From: Roseateles puraquae
GTDB lineage: Bacteria; Pseudomonadota; Gammaproteobacteria; Burkholderiales; Burkholderiaceae_C
Assembly (NCBI RefSeq): GCF_002205845.1
Contig: NZ_NISI01000018.1
Span: 1-64,000 of the forward strand
Direction: 5' to 3'
Length of the DNA: 64,000 nt
The position numbers and the translations under genes are program-made. Of this stretch, positions 1 to 8,799 are shown piece after piece; position 1 is the stretch's first letter, and each line of letters opens with the position of its first letter. The notes beneath the pieces are model-generated. The model was not told the DNA's origin and did not search any database. It saw nothing but the letters and a program-made list of their open reading frames with translations.

Positions 1-18
1 TCGGGGGGCGACTTTTTG

Positions 19-46
19 CCTACTTTTTGGTCGCTCAAAAAGTAGG
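19..46. repeat. Palindromic intergenic repeat at window start
   Basis: An 11-bp perfect inverted repeat, CCTACTTTTTG at 19-29 and CAAAAAGTAGG at 36-46, surrounds a 6-nt loop. It lies in the 134-bp gap before the first gene. The A/T-rich arms contrast with the G+C-rich surroundings. From memory, similar palindromes are scattered between genes in Burkholderiales genomes, but this is the only copy I see here. It could also be the terminator hairpin of a gene left of the window, since the arm itself supplies a T run. Confidence 0.6.
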
Positions 47-134
47 TCGCCCGCCGGGGCGAACTCCCGGCACGGTGCACCGAACACAAAGGCTCAAAGC
101 AAAAGCCCCCCACACCAACGTCTAGGAGAACCCC

Positions 135-818
135 ATGCTCCACATGGAAAAACTGCAGAAGGTCTACCGCACTGAAATGGTCGAGACCTACGCCCTGCGC
201 GACTTCAACCTCACCGTCAACGAAGGCGAGTTCGTCGCCGTCACCGGCCCGTCGGGTTCCGGCAAGACGACGTTCCTGACCATCGCCGGCCTGCTCGAGG
301 CCTTCAGTGCGGGCACCTACAAGCTCGATGGCATCGACGTCAGCCGCATGGGCGACGGCGAGCGCTCGCGCATCCGCAACCAGAAGATCGGCTTCATCTT
401 CCAGGCCTTCAACCTCATCCCGGACCTGAACGTGCTCGACAACATCGAAGTCCCGCTGCGCTACCGCGGCATGGGGGCGGTGGAGCGCCGGCGGCGGGCG
501 GCCGACGCGCTGGCGCGGGTGGGGCTGTCGGCGCGGGCCAAGCACTACCCGGCTGAGCTGTCGGGTGGCCAGCAGCAGCGCGTGGCCATTGCGCGGGCGT
601 TGGCGGGGGAGCCGCGCCTGCTGCTGGCCGACGAGCCCACCGGCAATCTGGACAGCGCCATGGCCCGCAGCGTGATGGAGCTGCTGGAGGAGCTGCACCG
701 CGACGGCGCCACCATCGTGATGGTCACGCACGACCCGCAATTGGCCGCCCGCGCGCAGCGCAATGTGCATGTCATCGACGGCCAGGTGGTGGACCTGACC
801 GCGGAGCTGGCGGCGTGA
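135..818 (+). CDS. ABC transporter ATP-binding protein, MacB/LolD type
   Basis: Cytoplasmic ATPase subunit (227 aa) that powers the two FtsX-like permeases encoded just downstream. It shows Walker A GPSGSGKT (residues 38-45), a Q-loop region near FIFQAFNLIP, the signature LSGGQQQR, Walker B LLLADEPTGNLD and the switch histidine in VTHD. The length and the DEPTGNLD motif are typical of the LolD/MacB/FtsE class, which works in lipoprotein release or mechanotransmissive efflux. AGGAGA about 6 nt upstream supports ATG 135; ATG 144 is an alternative. The stop overlaps the next start (GTGA), so translation is probably coupled. The substrate cannot be deduced. Confidence 0.93.
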   Translation: MLHMEKLQKVYRTEMVETYALRDFNLTVNEGEFVAVTGPSGSGKTTFLTIAGLLEAFSAGTYKLDGIDVSRMGDGERSRIRNQKIGFIFQAFNLIPDLNVLDNIEVPLRYRGMGAVERRRRAADALARVGLSARAKHYPAELSGGQQQRVAIARALAGEPRLLLADEPTGNLDSAMARSVMELLEELHRDGATIVMVTHDPQLAARAQRNVHVIDGQVVDLTAELAA

Positions 819-2104
819 GAATCCCCGTTCATCTGCCCCTGGCGGCCCTGGCGTTGGCCCTTGCCGCAGGCGCGACGCGGGCCGAGGACCTGCTGCAGGT
901 CTGGGCCCAGGCCCGGGCGGCGGACCCGGTGCTGCGCCAGGCGGCCGCCTTCAGTGGTGCACAGGAGGCTGCCGCCCGCGAGGCGCGTGCCGCCTTGCTG
1001 CCGCAGTGGAGCGTGCAGGCCAGCGAGCAGCGCGAGAACGGTGATGGCGGGCGCACCCGCAGCGTCACCAGCAGCCTGAGCCAGCCGCTGTTCGACCTGG
1101 CCGCGCTGCGCACCTGGGACGCCAGCCGCGCGCAGGCCTCTGCGGAGTCGGCCCGCCTGGCGGCGGCCGAGCAGGCGGCGCGGGCGCGCGTGGCCGAAGC
1201 GTATTTCGGGCTCTTGTCTGCCCAGGCGCAGCTCGCCACGGCACGCGACAACGAAGAGGCGTTTGCCCGCCAGGTCAGCGAGGCCGACACGCGCTTCAAG
1301 GCCGGCCTGTCGGCACAGGTCGAGGCTGACCAGTCGCGCGCCTACCGCGAGCTGGCGCGCGGCAACACGCTGGCAGCCGAGCTGGCCGTGGCCGATGCGC
1401 GCGAGGCGCTCGCCCAGCTGACCGGCACCGCGCCGATCCAGCTGCAGCCACTGCGTCGCGACCTGCAAGCCCAGCCCCTGCCCGACAGCGCCGACGCCTG
1501 GGCCGAGCGCGCCCTGCAAGGCAACCCGGTGCTGCGCGGCCTGGCGCTGGACGTGGAGGCCAGCGAACAGCGCATCTCCGCGGCGCGCGCGGGCCACCTT
1601 CCGACGCTCAGCATGGGTGTGGACACCACGCAGCGGCGCGGGGATGGCGTCTCGGCGATCGACGCCGGCCGCACGCCCACCTTGATTGGCCTGCGCCTGA
1701 CGGTGCCGCTGTTCGCTGGTGGCGCCGTGGCCGCTGCCACCGACCGCGCCAGCTTCCAGCGCGAGGCCGCCCGTGAGCAGCTCGAAGCGGGCCGCCGGGC
1801 AGTGCTGCGCGAGGTGCGCGCGCAAGTCCTGGCCGTCGGGCAGGGCCAGGCGCAGTTGCGCGCCACGCAGGTGGCCGTGCAGGCGGCCGAGCGAGCCCTG
1901 GAGGCCACGCGCACCGGCCTGACCCTCGGCACCCGCAGTACCACCGACCTGCTCCTCGCCATCCAGACCCTGGCGAGCGCGCAGAACGCCCAGACCCAGG
2001 CCCGCCATCGCCACGTGCTGGCCTTGCTGGCCCTGCACCAGGCCGCAGGCTCCCTTGGGGATGCGGAGCTGGCTGCGGTCAACGCCTTGCTGGAGACCCG
2101 CTGA
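815..2104 (+). CDS. TolC-family outer membrane channel protein
   Basis: Outer membrane efflux protein of 429 aa, near the usual TolC/OprM length. A signal peptide ends about ATRA-ED (residue 23). Two similar halves follow, each rich in Ala/Gln/Arg/Glu heptads of the periplasmic helical barrel and each containing a short strand segment (SSLSQPLFD and LRLTVPLFAGG, the position of the TolC beta-strands). The GTG start overlaps the ATPase stop by 4 nt and the stop overlaps the permease start. No membrane fusion protein is encoded in this operon, so the adaptor must be elsewhere, outside the window, or dispensable. Confidence 0.88.
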   Translation: MRIPVHLPLAALALALAAGATRAEDLLQVWAQARAADPVLRQAAAFSGAQEAAAREARAALLPQWSVQASEQRENGDGGRTRSVTSSLSQPLFDLAALRTWDASRAQASAESARLAAAEQAARARVAEAYFGLLSAQAQLATARDNEEAFARQVSEADTRFKAGLSAQVEADQSRAYRELARGNTLAAELAVADAREALAQLTGTAPIQLQPLRRDLQAQPLPDSADAWAERALQGNPVLRGLALDVEASEQRISAARAGHLPTLSMGVDTTQRRGDGVSAIDAGRTPTLIGLRLTVPLFAGGAVAAATDRASFQREAAREQLEAGRRAVLREVRAQVLAVGQGQAQLRATQVAVQAAERALEATRTGLTLGTRSTTDLLLAIQTLASAQNAQTQARHRHVLALLALHQAAGSLGDAELAAVNALLETR

Positions 2105-3411
2105 TGTTCCTTCACTACCTCGAACTGGCCTGGCGCAACACACGCGCCGCCAAGGGCCTGTCGGCCTTGATGGTGCTGGCCCTGGGCCTGGGCATCGGTG
2201 CCTGCATGACGACCCTGACCGTCTATCACGTGCTGTCGGGCGACCCGATCCCGCACAAGAGCGCGCGGCTGTTCAACGTGCAGCTGGACGCGGGCGACAT
2301 GGTCGGCTGGCAGGCGGGCCAGGAGCCCACCTTCGACCTCACGCGATTCGACGCCACCGCGCTGCTGCGCGACCGCAAGGCGCCACGCCAGGTCATGTCC
2401 AGCGGCTTCAACACCGCGGTCGGTCTGCCCGAGGCCAGCACCAAGCCGGTGTTTTCCAGCGTGCGCATGACCTCGGCCGACTTCTTTGCGATGTTCGATG
2501 CGCCCTGGCAGTTCGGCGGCGGCTGGAACGCCGCGGATGACGAGGCCGAAGCCCGCGTGGCCGTCATTTCCTCCGCGCTCAATGAGAAGTTGTTTGGCGG
2601 TGCCAACAGCCTGGGCCGTGAGGTCATCGTGCGCGGCCAGCCGCTGCGCATCATCGGGGTGCTCAAGCCCTGGAAGGTGCAGCCGCATTTCTGGGATCTG
2701 ACCCTCGGCAGCTATACCGAGACGGAGGACTTCTACCTGCCGTTCTCCACCGCGATGGCTCTGAAGATGGGCCACTGGGGCAACATGGACTGCTGGGGCA
2801 AGGGCGCCAACGGGGGCAGCTCGCTGGACCTGAACGCGAGTTGCTCCTGGATCCAGTACTGGGTCGAGCTCGACAAGCCCGAGGACGCCGCGGCCTACCG
2901 CGACTATCTCGTCGCCTACTCCGAAGCCCAACGCAAGGCGGGGCGGTTCGAGCGGCCGACCAATGTGCGCCTGCGCCCTGTGATGGACTGGCTGGGCGCC
3001 CAGAAAGTGCTGCCGGCCGATGTGCGCCTGCAGACCTGGCTGGCCTTCGGCTTCCTGGCGGTCTGCGTGGTCAACATGGTCGGGCTGCTGCTGGCCAAGA
3101 CGCTGCGCCGCAGTGGCGAGATCGGCGTGCGCCGGGCGCTGGGGGCCACGCGCGGCGACATCTTCCGGCAGTTCCTGGTCGAGGCCGGGTTGCTGGGCAT
3201 GGCCGGTGCTTTGCTCGGCCTGGTGCTGGCCCAGGGCGGCCTGTGGCTGGTGCGCCAGAGCCCCAACGACTACGCCAAGCTGGCCGAGCTGGATGCCTCC
3301 ATGCTGGCCCTGACCCTGGGCCTGGCCCTGCTGGCCAGCCTGATCGCCGGCCTGCTGCCGGCCTGGCGCGCGGCCCTGGTCACGCCGGCCGTCCAACTGA
3401 AGGTGCAGTGA
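2104..3411 (+). CDS. ABC transporter permease, FtsX/MacB type (first of two)
   Basis: Inner-membrane permease of 435 aa with MacB topology: one N-terminal transmembrane helix (about residues 17-40), a large periplasmic MacB-PCD-like domain (about 45-300), and three C-terminal helices making up the FtsX domain (about 315-430). The cytoplasmic loop SGEIGVRRALGATRGDIFRQ is the conserved FtsX coupling motif that contacts the ATPase. The ATG overlaps the preceding stop and its own TGA overlaps the next ATG. With its neighbour it probably forms a heterodimer rather than the MacB homodimer, since both lack a fused ATPase. Cargo is unknown. Confidence 0.9.
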   Translation: MFLHYLELAWRNTRAAKGLSALMVLALGLGIGACMTTLTVYHVLSGDPIPHKSARLFNVQLDAGDMVGWQAGQEPTFDLTRFDATALLRDRKAPRQVMSSGFNTAVGLPEASTKPVFSSVRMTSADFFAMFDAPWQFGGGWNAADDEAEARVAVISSALNEKLFGGANSLGREVIVRGQPLRIIGVLKPWKVQPHFWDLTLGSYTETEDFYLPFSTAMALKMGHWGNMDCWGKGANGGSSLDLNASCSWIQYWVELDKPEDAAAYRDYLVAYSEAQRKAGRFERPTNVRLRPVMDWLGAQKVLPADVRLQTWLAFGFLAVCVVNMVGLLLAKTLRRSGEIGVRRALGATRGDIFRQFLVEAGLLGMAGALLGLVLAQGGLWLVRQSPNDYAKLAELDASMLALTLGLALLASLIAGLLPAWRAALVTPAVQLKVQ

Positions 3412-4634
3412 TGAAAGACTTCATGCCCATCCTGTCCACGCTGCGGCGCCATCGCATCGCGGCCGGCCTCATCGTGCTGGAGGTGGCGCTGACCTGCGCC
3501 ATCGTCACCAACGCGCTGCATCTGATCCAGACGCGCGTCGACGCGCTGAAGACCGACAGCGGCCTGGCCGAGGCCGAGATCGCCGTGCTCAACCTGCGCG
3601 GTGCCAAGCCGGTGCCGCCCGAGCGCAATGCCGCCATCGCCGCCGAGGATGCCCAGCGGCTGCGCGCACTGCCCGGCGTGAAGGCCGCCACCGTGACGAG
3701 CCAGATCGTCTACGGCAACAACAGCAACAACAGCGGCGTGTCGCTCGAGCCCGATTACAAGGGCACGCGGGTCACCGCGGCGCAGTACGCCGCCGACGAG
3801 CAGATGATCCCGGCCTTTGGCCTGAAGCTCATCGAAGGCCGCAACTTCACGCCCGACGAAGTGCTGGACGGCTTCAAGGCCTTCAGCGTGCCGGACCCCG
3901 TCATCGGCCAGGTCATCATCAACAAGGTGATGGCCGACAAGTTCTTCCCCGGCCGTTCGGCGCTCGGGCAGCGGGTCTACATCTTCGGCCGCTCGCCCTC
4001 GACCATCATCGGCGTGGTGGAGACGCTCACCCATACCCAGCTGATGCGCGCCCGCGGCGGCGACGGCAGCGGCGCGGCCATCATCCTGCCGCTGCACGGA
4101 CCCGGGGCCTATGTGCTCCGGGCTGATCCGGCGCAACTGGATGCGGTCATCAAGGCGGCCACGGCCGTGCTCGAGTCGGGTGACGAGGCGCGGGTGGTCA
4201 CCCAGGGCCGGCGCCTGACCGAGATGCGCAGCGACTTCTACGCCCAGGACCGCGCCATGGCCTGGCTGATGGGCGGCGTCTGCGTGTGCCTGCTGCTGGT
4301 CACGGCCATGGGCATCGTCGGGCTGGCCAGCTTCTGGGTTCAGCAGCGCACCCGCATGATCGGCACGCGCCGCGCGCTGGGCGCCACCGAACAGCAGATC
4401 CTGCGCTACTTCCAGCTCGAGAATCTGCTGCTGACGAGTACCGGCGTGCTCATCGGCCTCGTGGGCGCCTGGGGCCTGAGCCAGCTGCTGATGCAGCACT
4501 ACGAGTTGCCCCGTCTGCCGTGGGTGTATCTGCCCGCCGGCGCGCTGGCGTTGTGGCTGCTGGGCCAGGTCGCGGTCTGGGTGCCGGCCCGACGCGCCGC
4601 CCGGCTCTCGCCGGTCGCAGCGCTCAGGAGCTGA
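3411..4634 (+). CDS. ABC transporter permease, FtsX/MacB type (second of two)
   Basis: Second MacB-like permease, 407 aa, diverged from the first. It has an N-terminal helix (about residues 15-37), a periplasmic domain, and a C-terminal FtsX domain with the motif RTRMIGTRRALGATEQQILRYF. The start is ATG 3411, overlapping the upstream TGA; the reading frame is open further upstream, but that stretch lies inside the first permease gene. The product ends with the usual PVAALRS-type tail of MacB family permeases. Its stop overlaps the end of the convergent lipoprotein gene by 11 nt. Confidence 0.9.
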   Translation: MKDFMPILSTLRRHRIAAGLIVLEVALTCAIVTNALHLIQTRVDALKTDSGLAEAEIAVLNLRGAKPVPPERNAAIAAEDAQRLRALPGVKAATVTSQIVYGNNSNNSGVSLEPDYKGTRVTAAQYAADEQMIPAFGLKLIEGRNFTPDEVLDGFKAFSVPDPVIGQVIINKVMADKFFPGRSALGQRVYIFGRSPSTIIGVVETLTHTQLMRARGGDGSGAAIILPLHGPGAYVLRADPAQLDAVIKAATAVLESGDEARVVTQGRRLTEMRSDFYAQDRAMAWLMGGVCVCLLLVTAMGIVGLASFWVQQRTRMIGTRRALGATEQQILRYFQLENLLLTSTGVLIGLVGAWGLSQLLMQHYELPRLPWVYLPAGALALWLLGQVAVWVPARRAARLSPVAALRS

Positions 4635-5448
4635 GGCTGCGCAGCTGCTGGGTCCAGTCGGCCCAGTGGCGCTTGACCTTGTCGCGCTGCTGAGGGCTCA
4701 GCCCGTTGAGCAGCTTGAGCACGCTCGCCATCCCTTCGTCGCGCAGCGCCTGCTCGGCGGGCAGCGGCTGGGCGAGCTTCATCAGCTCGGCAGTGCCGCT
4801 GCTGAAATCCTGGCGCGACCAGGCACGCAGCGCCTCCAGCGTGCGGGCTTCGCGGGTGGACCGTGCTTGCGACAGCGAAGCCACGTCGAAGTGCCAGCCT
4901 TCGGCCTCGGCGCGCGCCTGGCGGCGGGTGCTGCGGTCCAGGTCGCCCAGCCAGCGTTCGAGCGTCGTCACATAGCGCTTGGCGCGCTCGTCCTGGCCAT
5001 CGCGGCCGGTGTTGCGCTCGCGCCATTCGGCGTGCTTTTCTTCCATCTTCTTCTGCAAATGCGCCCATTGCTGGGGCCGCAGGTCGGCCAGCACGGGGGC
5101 GGCCAGCGGCGCGGCATGCTGCAGGCAACGCTCCAGGCTGGCGCGGCCGGCGCGTTCCAGGGCCAGCAGGTCCTCGGCGGTGACCGTGCCGTGGTCCAGC
5201 ATGGCGCCGGCCTGGCGCAACAGCGCCACCCACTGGGGCAACTCCTCGCGCCGGTGCCAGGCCTGCCAGGCGCGCAGCTGCTCCTTCATGCGCGCCTGTT
5301 GGGCACTGTCGAGGTCAAGGTAGCTGTCGATCCACCAGCCGCCCAGGAAAGGCAACTGGTTGTAGGCCAGCGTCAGGCTGGAGCAGCCCGCCAGGCCCAG
5401 GGCCAAGGCCAGGGCGAGCAGGGTGGCGAGGCGCTTGAACAGCTGCAT
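4624..5448 (-). CDS. DUF6279 family lipoprotein
   Basis: Predicted lipoprotein of 274 aa. The N-terminus has two basic residues, a hydrophobic stretch and the lipobox LAGC with Cys22 as acylation site. The mature part is helical and charged, beginning with the family-typical LAYNQLP...WWIDSYLDLD segment, and contains WHRREELPQW. Proteins of this family are common in Gammaproteobacteria and Betaproteobacteria, with no established function. The gene is transcribed towards the ABC export operon and away from the protease gene. ATG 5448 was chosen because the lipoprotein signal starts there; the frame remains open upstream but without signal-like sequence. Confidence 0.85.
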   Translation of the reverse strand: MQLFKRLATLLALALALGLAGCSSLTLAYNQLPFLGGWWIDSYLDLDSAQQARMKEQLRAWQAWHRREELPQWVALLRQAGAMLDHGTVTAEDLLALERAGRASLERCLQHAAPLAAPVLADLRPQQWAHLQKKMEEKHAEWRERNTGRDGQDERAKRYVTTLERWLGDLDRSTRRQARAEAEGWHFDVASLSQARSTREARTLEALRAWSRQDFSSGTAELMKLAQPLPAEQALRDEGMASVLKLLNGLSPQQRDKVKRHWADWTQQLRSLSS

Positions 5449-5622
5449 GGCGGGATGGTGGCGGCATGGCACGGCCTTGTCATGTGCGAGGGCATTCCAT
5501 CCGCTTGTAGGGCGGGGCGCCATGGCCGCGGATGCCGCCCAAGGCCCGCCGCGGCCCGGGGCCGGCCTGGGCCGGTTATCGTTGCAGCCTCCATCACTCC
5601 CTGGACTTCGTCCGCGCCCGCC

Positions 5623-6105
5623 GTGCCCCAGAAGGAGCTTCCCCACACCTTCAAGCTGGTGACGATCTGGCTCGTCGTGACGGTGGTGATCTTTCTGGGC
5701 ATCAAGGCCTGGGAGCGGCACCGCGAAGCGTCGCGCTTTCAGCTGGCCGGGCAGACCATCGTGCTGGCCCGCTCGCCGGACGGGCATTTCCACTGGCCGG
5801 GGCGGGTCGGGAACATCGAGGTCGACTTCCTCGTGGATACCGGTGCCACGGTCACCGCGCTGCCGCAGGCGCTGGCTGAGCGTGCCGGGCTCACGCCGCT
5901 GGCCGCGGTCAGCACGCAGACGGCCGCCGGTGCCACCCGTGGCTTCGTGGCGCGGGCCGACATCGCGCTCGACGGCGGCGTGCGGGCCGACCGGCTGGCC
6001 GTCACGGTGCTGCCGGACCTGGCCGCGCCGCTGCTGGGCATGGACGTGCTGGGCCGGCTGCACTTCTCGCAGAAGCCCGGCGAGCTGCGTATCGACCCGT
6101 CATGA
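5623..6105 (+). CDS. Membrane-anchored retropepsin-like aspartic protease (TIGR02281 type)
   Basis: About 160 aa: one N-terminal transmembrane anchor (about residues 12-28), then a single retropepsin-like domain with the catalytic triplet in FLVDTGATVTALP (Asp72-Thr-Gly) and the second hydrophobic-hydrophobic-Gly element in APLLGMDVLGRL near the C-terminus. Single-domain clan AA proteases of this kind are expected to dimerise and face the periplasm; substrates are not known. No ATG precedes the anchor, so GTG 5623 (product MPQKELPHTF) is the best start, though the ribosome binding site is weak. The stop overlaps the next ATG by 4 nt. Confidence 0.82.
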   Translation: MPQKELPHTFKLVTIWLVVTVVIFLGIKAWERHREASRFQLAGQTIVLARSPDGHFHWPGRVGNIEVDFLVDTGATVTALPQALAERAGLTPLAAVSTQTAAGATRGFVARADIALDGGVRADRLAVTVLPDLAAPLLGMDVLGRLHFSQKPGELRIDPS

Positions 6106-7028
6106 ACCTGCGCCCCCTCACCCGATGCCTGCTGCTCTGGGCCGCCTGCCTCGGCAGCGCCCACGCCGCCTGCCCGCCGCCCGTGGCCCAGCCCAGCCCC
6201 GAGCAGGTGGCGACCTGGACGGCGCGGGCGCCGGACCGCGGCCTGCTGTGGCGCATCAGCAAGGGTGGTCACAGCAGCTACCTGTTCGGCAGCCTGCACA
6301 TGGGCCGGGCCGACTGGGCCTACCCGGGCCCGGCCTTGCGGGCGGCCTGGGCCGCGACCGAAGTGCTGGCCGTGGAGCTGGACCCGGCCGACGTCGGCCC
6401 CGCGTTGGCCGCCCTGCCTCAGGAGGCTCCGCTGCCGGCGCCGCTGGCCCGGCAACTGCAGGCGCAGTGGGCGGCAGCCTGTCTGCCGGCGGCGGCCTTG
6501 CAGTCGCTGCCGGCCGTGCTGCAGCTGAGCACGCTCTCGCTGACCGAAGCCCGGCGCGACGGCTTCGATGCCGCGTTCGGCCAGGACCTGATGCTGATGG
6601 CCTGGGCGCGCGCCGAGGGCCGGCCGGTGCAGTCGCTGGAGACCGTGCAGGAGCAGCTGGACGCGCTCTCGCCGCCGCCTGGCGAGTTGGCCACCGTGGT
6701 GGCCAGCGGCCTGCAGCAGCTGCGCCGCGGGCAGGTCCGGGCGCCGATGCGCAAGCTGGCCGAGGTGTGGTCGCGTGGCGACCTGAAGACGCTGGCCGAT
6801 TACCCGCGCTGGTGCGGCTGTGCCGACACGCCGGCCGAGCGGGCCTGGATGACGCGGGTCAACGATGGCCGCAACGGGCCGCTGGCCGCCCGCATCAGCG
6901 CGCTGCACGGCGCGGGGCAACGCCTGCTGGTGGCGGTGGGCGCCCTGCACATGACGGGCCCGCAGGCCTTGCCGCGCCTGCTGGCGGCCGAGGGTTTTAC
7001 CGTCGAAGCCCTGCTGCCCAGCCAGTAG
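6102..7028 (+). CDS. TraB/GumN family protein
   Basis: 308-aa exported protein with a signal peptide (about residues 1-22, cleavage near SAHA-AC). The TraB/GumN fold is shown by YLFGSLHMGRADW near the N-terminus (the GxxH motif), LAVELDP shortly after, and the closing VGALHMTGPQALPRLLAAEGFTVEAL. Conserved GxxH plus Glu residues suggest a metal-dependent protease-like activity related to the TIKI proteins, but bacterial members are uncharacterised. It overlaps the protease gene by ATGA, so the two are likely co-translated. Confidence 0.85.
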   Translation: MNLRPLTRCLLLWAACLGSAHAACPPPVAQPSPEQVATWTARAPDRGLLWRISKGGHSSYLFGSLHMGRADWAYPGPALRAAWAATEVLAVELDPADVGPALAALPQEAPLPAPLARQLQAQWAAACLPAAALQSLPAVLQLSTLSLTEARRDGFDAAFGQDLMLMAWARAEGRPVQSLETVQEQLDALSPPPGELATVVASGLQQLRRGQVRAPMRKLAEVWSRGDLKTLADYPRWCGCADTPAERAWMTRVNDGRNGPLAARISALHGAGQRLLVAVGALHMTGPQALPRLLAAEGFTVEALLPSQ

Positions 7029-7070
7029 GATGCGGGGGTCGGGGCAAGCCCTGACCATGAAGGGGAGACC

Positions 7071-7835
7071 ATGAGCGACAACAGCTTCACCAAGTTCGTG
7101 CCCGGCTTCGAGTTCCTGCAGGGCCTCGTCAAGAACGCGGGCTCGGCGCTGCCGGGCATCGGCCAGTGGGTCGCCCCCACGCTCAACCCCGAGGAGCTGG
7201 CCAAACGCATCGAGGAGCTGCGCACGGTGCAGTTCTGGCTGGAGCAGAACGCCCGCATGCTCGGCGCCACCATCCAGGCGCTGGAGGTGCAGCGCATGAC
7301 GCTGTCGACCCTCAAGTCCATGAATGTGCCGCTGACCGACCTGCGCGACAGCCTGAAGCTGCCCACCGGCATGGACGCGCCCGCCTGGCCGAGCATCCCG
7401 CCGGAGATCGTGGCCGCCGCTGCGCCTGCCGCCCAGGCCGCCGCCAAGACCGCGGTGAAGACGGCCGCCAAGACCGCCCGCGCGGCAGGCAAGACGGCCG
7501 GTGATGCCGCCAAGGCCGCGGGCCTGCCGATGGGCGCGGTCGACCCCACGCAATGGTGGACTGCGCTGACCCAGCAGTTCACCCAGCTGGCCACCACGGC
7601 CATGAAAGACAGCGCCACCGATGCCGCGCGCAACCTGGCGGGCAATCTGGTCAAGCAGTCCTTCGATGCCGCCAGCGACACCCTGCGCAAGGCGGCCACC
7701 GTGCCGGGCGCCGTGGTGGGCAGCGTGGCCAAGGGCCTGGCCGCCGGCGCGCCCAAGGCCCCGGCCAAGCCCGCAGCCAAAGCCGCTGCGCGGCCCGCCG
7801 CCAAGCGCAGCACGACAACCCGCCGCAAGGCCTGA
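7071..7835 (+). CDS. phaM: PhaM-type polyhydroxyalkanoate granule regulatory protein
   Basis: 254 aa. The N-terminus (FTKFVPGFEFLQGLVKNAG, then a helical region with NPEELAKRIEELRTVQFWLEQN) is the PhaM/PHA_gran_rgn signature. The C-terminus (about residues 115-254) is rich in Ala, Lys, Arg and Pro, ending in histone H1-like KPAAKAAARPAAKR repeats. In Cupriavidus necator, PhaM activates PHA synthase PhaC1 and tethers granules to the nucleoid through this basic tail. GGGGAGACC precedes the ATG. The presence of PhaM implies that the organism makes PHB, although no pha biosynthesis genes are in the window. Confidence 0.88.
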   Translation: MSDNSFTKFVPGFEFLQGLVKNAGSALPGIGQWVAPTLNPEELAKRIEELRTVQFWLEQNARMLGATIQALEVQRMTLSTLKSMNVPLTDLRDSLKLPTGMDAPAWPSIPPEIVAAAAPAAQAAAKTAVKTAAKTARAAGKTAGDAAKAAGLPMGAVDPTQWWTALTQQFTQLATTAMKDSATDAARNLAGNLVKQSFDAASDTLRKAATVPGAVVGSVAKGLAAGAPKAPAKPAAKAAARPAAKRSTTTRRKA

Positions 7836-7863
7836 AAGCGTCCACCCGCACTGGACAGGCGTG

Positions 7864-8709
7864 ATGAAGCGCCGCCCCCTGATGCTGATGCTGGTCAGCG
7901 CGCCCATGTGGGCGCGGGCCGGCGCGCCGCTGGTGTTCCCGATGCACGAGCCGGGACGCGAGTCGCATTGGCGTTACCTGCTGGCGGTGCTGAAGCTCGC
8001 CGCCGAACGGGCAGACACCGATCACGAGTTCCTGGAGTCGCAGGAGCCGATGACGCAGGCGCGGGTGATCCGCGAGCTGTCGGGGCGGACCGGGCGGCTC
8101 GACCTGGCCTGGACCATGACCAGCATCGAACGCGAGCAGCAGATGATCCCCATTCGCGTGCCGGTGGACCGCGGCCTGATCGGCTGCCGCATCGCGCTCG
8201 TGCGCCGGGAGCATGTGGGCCGCTGGGCCGAGCTGCGCACGCCGGAGCAGCTCAAGCGCTTCACCGCAGGGCAGGGCGCGGACTGGCCCGACACCGACAT
8301 CCTGCGCGACAACGGGTTGCCGGTGCAGACGGCCAGCCGCTACGAGGTGCTGTTCGACATGCTGCGCCGCGGCCGGGTCGACTACTTCCCGCGCGCGGTG
8401 TTCGAGATCGACGACGAAGCCGCTGGCGGGCTGGCGCAGGACTTGATCATTGAACCCCATGTGTTGATCCGCTACCCGGCAGCGTCCTACCTGTTCGTGC
8501 GCCCCGACCGGCCGCAGCTCGCGGCGGACCTCGAACGCGGCATGGAGGCCGCCGTGGCTGATGGCAGCCTGCAGCGCCTGTTCCAGCGCTACTTCGGCGA
8601 CCTGATCACCCGGCACCGCCTCAGCCAGCGGGCCACGATCCCTTTGCGCAACCCGCTGCTGCCGCCGGCCACGCCGCTGCAGCGCCCGGCGTACTGGCTG
8701 GTGTTCTGA
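7864..8709 (+). CDS. Periplasmic solute-binding-like protein
   Basis: 281 aa with a short signal peptide (MKRRPLMLMLVSAPMWARA-GAP). The mature part looks like a bacterial extracellular solute-binding (SBP_bac_3-like) domain; it has LDLAWTMTSIEREQQMIPIRVPV and a late RPDRPQLAADLERGMEAAVADGSLQRLFQRYFGDLI helix pattern typical of that fold. No transporter subunits are nearby, so it may be an orphan binding protein or a sensor-like protein. ATG 7864 begins a clear signal peptide; GTG 7861 immediately before it is possible. Confidence 0.7.
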   Translation: MKRRPLMLMLVSAPMWARAGAPLVFPMHEPGRESHWRYLLAVLKLAAERADTDHEFLESQEPMTQARVIRELSGRTGRLDLAWTMTSIEREQQMIPIRVPVDRGLIGCRIALVRREHVGRWAELRTPEQLKRFTAGQGADWPDTDILRDNGLPVQTASRYEVLFDMLRRGRVDYFPRAVFEIDDEAAGGLAQDLIIEPHVLIRYPAASYLFVRPDRPQLAADLERGMEAAVADGSLQRLFQRYFGDLITRHRLSQRATIPLRNPLLPPATPLQRPAYWLVF

Positions 8710-8799
8710 TCCCCCCGTGTCAGCGGCGCGTGGGCTGGCCGGGCTAAAGTCGCCGGCCATCGGGGCCCGGTGTGGTGTCCCTGACCTGAACCGGCCGCG

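Noticed and set aside
545-3396. Long open frames on the minus strand opposite the ABC export operon
   Set aside because: They lie opposite genes with clear motifs, and their products are low-complexity Arg/Gly/Gln-rich sequences typical of antisense frames in G+C-rich DNA.
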